This document shows, piece after piece, positions 15,327 through 19,745 of a stretch of DNA of 19,745 nucleotides. Below the pieces are notes generated by a model. It was not told the DNA's origin and ran no database searches. It saw nothing but the letters and a program-made list of their open reading frames with translations. The stretch is taken from positions 1 through 19,745 of the forward strand of contig CAVPEW010000054.1 in assembly GCA_963703565.1 (NCBI GenBank), written 5' to 3'. This stretch comes from CAVPEW01 sp963703565 (lineage in GTDB: Bacteria > Actinomycetota > Acidimicrobiia > Acidimicrobiales > VFJN01). Position numbers and translations under genes: made by a program. Every line of letters begins with the position of its first letter. The stretch's first letter is position 1.

Positions 15327-15707
15327 TCAGGCGCTGGCGCGCCAGGCGGGCTCGACGCCCCTGTCTTCGGCGAGGTCGATCAACGCCGCGGGAGCGGCCA
15401 GCCAACGATCGAGGGCGTCCTGGCGCTCGGTGAGCGAGTCGTAGCGGGCGTAGAGGTTGATGGTCAGCCGAGAGACCTCGGCTGCGACCCGAGCGGTGTC
15501 CGCGCGTAGGCCAGCGAGGCTGTCGGGCGAGGGCTGATCGGCGAGGTTCTCGGGCGGGCGGGCCAGGCGAGCCTCCAGCGCGGCGATGCGGGCGTCGAGC
15601 TGCTGGGCGTGCACGGCAAGAGTGATCATCGCCGACTCAACGCGCAGCGCGGGAAGCCCAGCAGGGGGCGAGGGATCGTGTCGGCGGCGCCGGCGGAGCC
15701 AAGCCAT
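15327..15707 (-). CDS. Small coiled-coil protein of unknown function
   Basis: A 126-residue protein with a very basic N-terminus (MAWLRRRRRHDPSP) and then a mainly helical body rich in Ala, Leu, Arg and Glu (AQQLDARIAALEARLARP, ADTARVAAEVSRLTINLYARY) that should form coiled coil at about residues 30-105. No membrane segment, signal or catalytic motif is seen. The ATG start follows TAGCCT by 6 nt without a Shine-Dalgarno, supporting both the strand and the start. Its stop faces the UPF0182 stop (35-base gap) and its promoter diverges from tRNA-fMet. No family was recognised. Confidence 0.65.
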   Translation of the reverse strand: MAWLRRRRRHDPSPPAGLPALRVESAMITLAVHAQQLDARIAALEARLARPPENLADQPSPDSLAGLRADTARVAAEVSRLTINLYARYDSLTERQDALDRWLAAPAALIDLAEDRGVEPAWRASA

Positions 15708-15713
15708 GCCCCG

Positions 15714-15719
15714 AGGCTA
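15714..15719 (-). promoter_or_regulatory. -10-like box of the small coiled-coil gene
   Basis: TAGCCT on the minus strand lies 6 nt before the ATG start, the same spacing as for moaE. It implies a leaderless transcript. Confidence 0.45.
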
Positions 15720-15745
15720 CGAGTGCGGCACCGCTAGCTCGTGGA

Positions 15746-15765
15746 TGCCCCCCGGGTTGGGGGCA
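15746..15765. repeat. Perfect inverted repeat overlapping the tRNA promoter
   Basis: TGCCCCC and GGGGGCA form a 7-bp inverted repeat with a 6-base centre (CGGGTT). It covers the proposed -35 element of tRNA-fMet and lies about 27 bases from the proposed -10 box of the divergent coiled-coil gene. It could be an operator or a chance G/C palindrome. Confidence 0.4.
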
Positions 15766-15786
15766 CAGTCCAGGCGGCGCTACCCT
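15757..15786 (+). promoter_or_regulatory. Promoter of the initiator tRNA gene
   Basis: TTGGGG (15757-15762) and TACCCT (15781-15786) are separated by 18 bases. The -10 box ends 11 bases before the mature tRNA 5' end, a normal position for a tRNA leader. Confidence 0.5.
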
Positions 15787-15797
15787 GTCGCACACGC

Positions 15798-15874
<77 letters not shown>

Positions 15875-15889
15875 ACGAAGTCCCAGGTC

Positions 15890-15923
15890 AGAGGCCCTTT
15901 TCCGGAAACGGAGGAGGGCCTCT
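15890..15923 (+). terminator. 15-bp hairpin with GAAA tetraloop after tRNA-fMet
   Basis: AGAGGCCCTTTTCCG pairs fully with CGGAGGAGGGCCTCT (13 Watson-Crick and 2 G-T pairs) around a GAAA loop, beginning 16 bases after the tRNA CCA. There is no T-run after it, so it may be a terminator or a 3'-processing or stability element for the tRNA precursor. Confidence 0.6.
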
Positions 15924-15943
15924 TCTGGTTCCGGAGACTGGAT

Positions 15944-15964
15944 TTGTCACCCGGTTGTCACCCG
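15944..15964. repeat. Tandem direct repeat TTGTCACCCG
   Basis: TTGTCACCCG occurs at 15944-15953 and 15955-15964, separated by one base, so the period is 11 bases. That spacing is one helical turn, so it could be a paired protein-binding site, for example for an integrase/excisionase. It could also be coding remnant. Confidence 0.45.
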
Positions 15965-16179
15965 AGGTCAGAACCGGCGGCGTTCGTGAGAGTCGACGGG
16001 CGCTCGTCGGCGACGGTCCGCGTCGTCCGCGAGTCGTCGGCTGCGGGCGGGACGTTCGAGCCGATGACGTTCGTCCGCCACTGATGTGCGCCGCCTGCTA
16101 TCCGACCTCGGTTCATCCCGACGTCAGCGCGTCCGGCGCTCCAGTGCAACGATGAGGGGCGGGTCGATGGTCGGGCCCC

Positions 16180-19100
16180 ATGTCACGACAGAGATCGGAT
16201 GTCGACGAAGTGGACCGGAGCGAGCAGGACCTACTTGACCGCCTCGCCACTGGCCCATCGTTCGTGCTGTTTGGGCAAGCGTGGCCGGCGGTCGGCTCCG
16301 GCGTCGACGATCCTGTCTCCCGGAGCCTGCTCAAGGCGGGCCACTCCGGGACAAACCCGTACAGCCAGCTGATCGAGCTGTCCGAGGTAGATCGCGAGCG
16401 TGTCCTTGGGCACCTGGTTGAGGCCGCCCGCGCGTCGGAGTCTCCAGCGTGGCTCGACGACGTTGCCGACTTTCCGTGGAACGGCGTATTCACAACTGCG
16501 ATCGACGGTCTGTTAGCGCAAGCGTTCGACAACGACTGGCGTCGCGTCGTGCCTGTCGTCGGCCGCGATGCTCGTCGCCAGGCACGGCGAAGCACAACCG
16601 AACTCCGGTTCACCCTTCTCTTCGGAGGCGTAGGGCTCGCGCCTGGTTCAGAACCTCCTTCGAGTCGGCCGTCATTCGCGCTACGCCGAGGTGAAGCCCG
16701 CGAGTTGTTGAGCGACCTGGCGGACGGGGTGCTGACGCCGCGCGGCGTGCTGGTCGTAGAGGCCTTCACGACGGCGGACTGGTTGGCTCCGGACGACCTC
16801 TACGCCTTGGCAGCGCAACTCCTGCCAGGTCAGGTCCACATCTTCTCGGCCACGCGCGAACTCACCGAGAACGAGTTCATTCAAGCGGCGTTGGCCGACG
16901 GCTCAATCGTTGCGCACGAAACAACGCTGGCCGAGTTCCTCGGAACGGCCGCGGATACCGGTGCGCTAGTCCGGCCTCCTCTCCAGGCGGATGTGGACGC
17001 ACGATTTGTCCGGCTTGGCGGACAGCTCCACCCAGTACCGCGGGACGTCTGGAACCGGGTCCTGCCTTCGGGTCGCCCAGTCGACGCAGCGTTGCTCGGG
17101 GAGGCCCCGGCTGCCTCGGCCTCTGTGCTCTACCAGAACTTCCGTGATTTTCTCGACAGCGCCGAGGGCGCGTCGCTCTGGACTGGCCTAGCTCGTCGGT
17201 TCAACTTCAAGCGGTCGTTCGAGGCAGCACTTGCAGAGCAAGTTGCCGAACGCCTCGGTGGCGACGAGGTGCCGGACCCAGTGATCGTCGCTGGTCAAAG
17301 CGGGTCGGGAAAGACCGTTGCTCTGGCGAGTCTTGCTCGCTCGGTGGCGCTGGCGGGGGAGTACGCGGTGCTCCACATACCGCGCCGACCGGCGCGACCC
17401 CAGATTTCGGCAGTCGACGAGTTCGCGCTGTGGGCGGAGAGTGTGGGCTCGCGTGCGCTCCTCATCGTCTGGGACGCCATGCTCGACACCGACGACTACT
17501 TCACAGTCGCTCGACAGCTCCGCGGTCGCGGCCGCAAAGCTCTCGTCGTCGGGTCCACGTATCGGTCCGCAGGGCTTCCCCGCGGCGCAATCATCGTGCC
17601 GGGCACCTTGGATGCGGAGGAGGCGCGACGCGTTGAAGCGTGGTTGGGTCGGTACTCCATCTCGATAGCAGAACGTGATCGGCCGCTCCTGCAACGGGAT
17701 GCATCGTTTCTTGCTGCGTTGTATCGGCTGCTGCCCGAATCCAGGCGCGGCATCCAGAGCGGGCTGGTCCTGGAACTGCGCGGTGCTGAAGCGACGATGG
17801 AGCGACGAGCGGCAGCGATTGGCGATGTGCGAAGCGCAGAAGGCGGGACTGTGCTCGGCGATGCGCTCAGACGGGCGGGCCTGTTGACTCCATTGCTCGC
17901 ACCCGCCTCGTCATCTGAGGCGGGTGCGGATCAGATGAGCTTCGCTGACCGCAGCACTGCTGAGCGCCTCACGAACATGGTGGTTGCTGCAGGGCAGCAC
18001 GACGTGAACGTACCGCTCGAGCTGGTACTGCGAGCCGTCGGACGTGAGGGTGCTCTAGCAATCGTCGAGCTGATCAAGCAGGTCGACATAATCCGCTGGA
18101 CCGAGGATGAGAACGGCGAACAGATTCTCGGGCTTCGGACAGCACTCGAGGGCCGCATCTTGGCGGCATCGGAGTTCGGCACCCCGCGCGTCGAGTGGGA
18201 GGCACTCGCCGAATTGCTGCGAGTGGTGCGACCGAGGCCCGGTTTCGGTGGACCTGAAGTGCAGTTCGCTATCGACCTCCTCCAGAAGATCGGACCGCAG
18301 TCCCAGGAGCGCGACCGCTACGTGTCCGCCTATCTCGTCTTCGTCGAAGCCTTGCGAGAGGCTCGGGGCTCTGGCGGACAAGACCACCCTCGGTTGCTCC
18401 TCGCTGAGGCCAACCTCGCGGGCGAGTTCGCGAAGTGGAATCAAGGTTCGCAGCGCCAGCTGGCGCGGGACGAGCGGCTTGCGATCTTCCGTGAGGCCGA
18501 GGCAGCGCTTCATGCCGCCCTCGATCTTCGGCCGGCGCCTCAGACTCGTCTGAACTTGTTCGTCGAGCTAGCCAGCAACCTGGGGTCGCAGCTTCATGAG
18601 GAGACTGACTCCGCGACCGTTGACGGGCGGGTCGTGCGGGACCTCGCTGCCCGTGTGCTCGACGCAGTCCAGCAGGCGCGCGTGCTCGACCCGACCAACT
18701 ACTACCCCGTCGACGTCGTGGGGTGGGTGGCGCGAAGGGCTCTTGATCGAGGCGGACTCGACGATTCCGAACGGGTTCAGATCCTCGCCGACGCCGCCGC
18801 CTCGTTCGCCAGCGTTGATCGCGACCAACTCACTCCTCGGCAGATGGCGCAGTACGACAGCCGGAGCGCTGAGGTAGCTGAACTCCTAAACGATCCCGCT
18901 GCCGCCGAGGAGCACCTCGCCCGGTTGGAGGCGAACGGCGACCCATCTGCGTTCTACCTCTTGGCCCTTCGGCGGTCGGGCATCGGTACGGGACAAGTCA
19001 CTCGGGAGTCCGCAGCACTGGCGTTGAATCTGCTTCGGAGCGTGTCGGCTGAAGTACGAGCGGACTGGAGGTGCGCTCGTCTCACCCTCGACCTGTTCTG

Positions 19101-19200
19101 TGCGAGCCATCGGCCAATTCTTTCAGCGTCTGCGGGCCCGCACCCAGATGTGTATAGGCATAGGTCAGCGCGAGACGCGGGCCAACAACACCGACTTTGA
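16180..19200 (+). CDS. Large P-loop NTPase with SIR2-like N-terminus (STAND-like), 3' end chimeric
   Basis: A 1006-codon ORF. The N-terminal domain (about 20-275) has a SIR2-like pattern: FVLFG near the start, then FPWNGVFTTAIDGLL (98-112) and a later LFGG. The expected SIR2 residues are altered (TTAID in place of TTN-x-D). The NTPase core has Walker A GQSGSGKT (372-379), Walker B LLIVWD (Asp432) and a sensor-like VVGSTYR. The tail (about 650-975) is Ala/Leu/Glu-rich and helical, TPR-like (EEHLARLEANGDPSAFYLLALRR). This order matches STAND-type immune NTPases such as SIR2-bearing Avs proteins; function is inferred. Sequence after about 19100 is antisense to the nuoG fragment, so the last 30 or so codons and the stop are foreign and the true C-terminus is missing. 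Its base composition is less GC-rich than its neighbours. No clear Shine-Dalgarno precedes ATG 16180. Confidence 0.8.
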   Translation: MSRQRSDVDEVDRSEQDLLDRLATGPSFVLFGQAWPAVGSGVDDPVSRSLLKAGHSGTNPYSQLIELSEVDRERVLGHLVEAARASESPAWLDDVADFPWNGVFTTAIDGLLAQAFDNDWRRVVPVVGRDARRQARRSTTELRFTLLFGGVGLAPGSEPPSSRPSFALRRGEARELLSDLADGVLTPRGVLVVEAFTTADWLAPDDLYALAAQLLPGQVHIFSATRELTENEFIQAALADGSIVAHETTLAEFLGTAADTGALVRPPLQADVDARFVRLGGQLHPVPRDVWNRVLPSGRPVDAALLGEAPAASASVLYQNFRDFLDSAEGASLWTGLARRFNFKRSFEAALAEQVAERLGGDEVPDPVIVAGQSGSGKTVALASLARSVALAGEYAVLHIPRRPARPQISAVDEFALWAESVGSRALLIVWDAMLDTDDYFTVARQLRGRGRKALVVGSTYRSAGLPRGAIIVPGTLDAEEARRVEAWLGRYSISIAERDRPLLQRDASFLAALYRLLPESRRGIQSGLVLELRGAEATMERRAAAIGDVRSAEGGTVLGDALRRAGLLTPLLAPASSSEAGADQMSFADRSTAERLTNMVVAAGQHDVNVPLELVLRAVGREGALAIVELIKQVDIIRWTEDENGEQILGLRTALEGRILAASEFGTPRVEWEALAELLRVVRPRPGFGGPEVQFAIDLLQKIGPQSQERDRYVSAYLVFVEALREARGSGGQDHPRLLLAEANLAGEFAKWNQGSQRQLARDERLAIFREAEAALHAALDLRPAPQTRLNLFVELASNLGSQLHEETDSATVDGRVVRDLAARVLDAVQQARVLDPTNYYPVDVVGWVARRALDRGGLDDSERVQILADAAASFASVDRDQLTPRQMAQYDSRSAEVAELLNDPAAAEEHLARLEANGDPSAFYLLALRRSGIGTGQVTRESAALALNLLRSVSAEVRADWRCARLTLDLFCASHRPILSASAGPHPDVYRHRSARDAGQQHRL

Positions 19201-19745
19201 CCTTGCCGCTGCGCGTTGCCTTGCGGATGCGCGCATTCAATACGGGCGCTTCCTTGCGCGGATCGGTGCCGATGAGCAGAATCGCGTCAGCCTCTTCAAT
19301 GCCGGCAATCGTCGTGTTGAAAATGTATCCGGCGCGGCCAGCCGAACCGAGCTTGGCGCCATCCTGACGGCAATCCAGATTTGGCGAACCGATCTTGGCA
19401 AAAAGGTCTTTCAGCGCCTTCATCGATTTAGCGCAGGCAAGATCGCCGGCAATGGCGGCGATGCGGCTGGCGCTGGTTGACTTGATTTTCGCGCCAATCG
19501 CGGCAAAGGCTTCATCCCATGTCGCCGGGCGCAGCTTGCCGTTTTCGCGGATATAGGGCTTGTCGAGACGCTGGGTTTTCAGACCATCGGCGACAAAGCG
19601 CGTCTTGTCGGAAATCCATTCCTCATTCACGTCTTCATTCAGGCGCGGCAAGACGCGGATGACTTCGCGGCCGCGTGTATCAACGCGAATGGCCGAACCA
19701 ACGGCATCCATCACGTCCACGGATTTCGGTCTCGCGCAATTCCCA
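19082..19745 (-). CDS. nuoG: Fragment of NADH-quinone oxidoreductase subunit G, alphaproteobacterial type
   Basis: The protein reads RVDTRGREVIRVLPRLNEDV, NEEWISDKTRFVADGLKTQR, RENGKLRPATWDEAF, NLDCRQDGAKL, YIFNTTIAGIEEADAILLIG and PRKEAPVLNARIRK. This is the molybdopterin-oxidoreductase-like central part of NuoG (complex I peripheral arm), of the alphaproteobacterial form. Homology stops at LKELADG near 19100 with no conserved C-terminus. At the other end it runs to the window edge through a one-base frameshift: the TTT at 19724-19726 puts the ELRETE segment out of frame with DVMDAV. Neither end is natural. Its codon use and lower GC differ from everything upstream. The most likely cause is contig chimerism rather than transfer. 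Confidence 0.85.
   Translation of the reverse strand, partial: GNCARPKSVDVMDAVGSAIRVDTRGREVIRVLPRLNEDVNEEWISDKTRFVADGLKTQRLDKPYIRENGKLRPATWDEAFAAIGAKIKSTSASRIAAIAGDLACAKSMKALKDLFAKIGSPNLDCRQDGAKLGSAGRAGYIFNTTIAGIEEADAILLIGTDPRKEAPVLNARIRKATRSGKVKVGVVGPRLALTYAYTHLGAGPQTLKELADGSHRTGRG

Larger units (their letters stand above)
15888..16179. other. Gene-poor junction between tRNA-fMet and the island gene
   Basis: No convincing gene is seen here. It holds the hairpin and direct repeat listed separately. A minus-strand frame ends with TGA at 15888-15890 and reads a short SGDNRVTNP segment shortly before its end. It resembles the tail of some actinophage-type integrases, but there is no integrase core upstream. 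It may be a remnant left by integration next to the tRNA. Confidence 0.3.

Noticed and set aside
11314..15405. 1363-codon open frame on the minus strand
   Set aside because: It is antisense to the DivIVA and UPF0182 genes, both of which show family signatures. Its composition is the Arg/His/Gly/Val mix typical of a stop-poor shadow frame in GC-rich DNA.
15958..16149. 63-codon minus-strand ORF beside the tRNA
   Set aside because: It has no family resemblance, no promoter box or ribosome site, and the composition of a chance ORF.
19100..19480. 126-codon plus-strand ORF at the 3' end
   Set aside because: It is antisense to the clear NuoG fragment and crosses the suspected chimeric junction.

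Overview
The window is GC-rich chromosomal DNA that reads as an actinobacterium, most likely a member of the Acidimicrobiia from a metagenome. This placement is inferred from gene content and protein style (DivIVA-domain protein, UPF0182, LWRHPSE-type membrane PDZ protein, PDZ-Lon protease), not from a search. Many start codons lack a Shine-Dalgarno sequence and instead have a TANNNT box 6-10 nt upstream, which suggests leaderless transcription.

Positions 1-15.7 kb are ordinary core chromosome. They hold a 5'-cut SDR-type epimerase (+), a membrane HtrA/PDZ protein with an apparently dead protease triad (-), moaE, a small membrane protein and mreB (+, tightly packed), a HEAT-repeat protein (-), a PDZ-Lon secreted protease (+), a large membrane sensor histidine kinase translationally coupled to a FecR-like lipoprotein (+), a DivIVA-domain coiled-coil protein with a Cys/His-rich C-terminus (+), a UPF0182 membrane protein (+), and a small coiled-coil protein (-). 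The themes are envelope maintenance, cell shape/polarity and signalling. No complete pathway is encoded apart from the single molybdenum-cofactor gene moaE.

An initiator tRNA-fMet gene (15798-15874) has its own promoter and is followed by a 15-bp GAAA-loop hairpin. Beyond it the base composition becomes visibly less GC-rich, and there is one large ORF (16180 onward) for a P-loop NTPase. Its layout is a SIR2-like N-terminal domain, an NTPase core and a helical repeat tail. This is the layout of STAND-type immune proteins, and its place next to a tRNA fits a genomic island. It is the best candidate for an unusual defence-type protein here. The SIR2-like residues are degenerate and the C-terminus is missing.

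At about 19.10 kb the sequence switches abruptly to a fragment of alphaproteobacterial-type nuoG (complex I subunit G) on the minus strand, running to the window end. It starts and stops mid-protein and carries a one-base frameshift near the end. The simplest explanation is a chimeric contig end, so the C-terminus of the NTPase gene should not be trusted.
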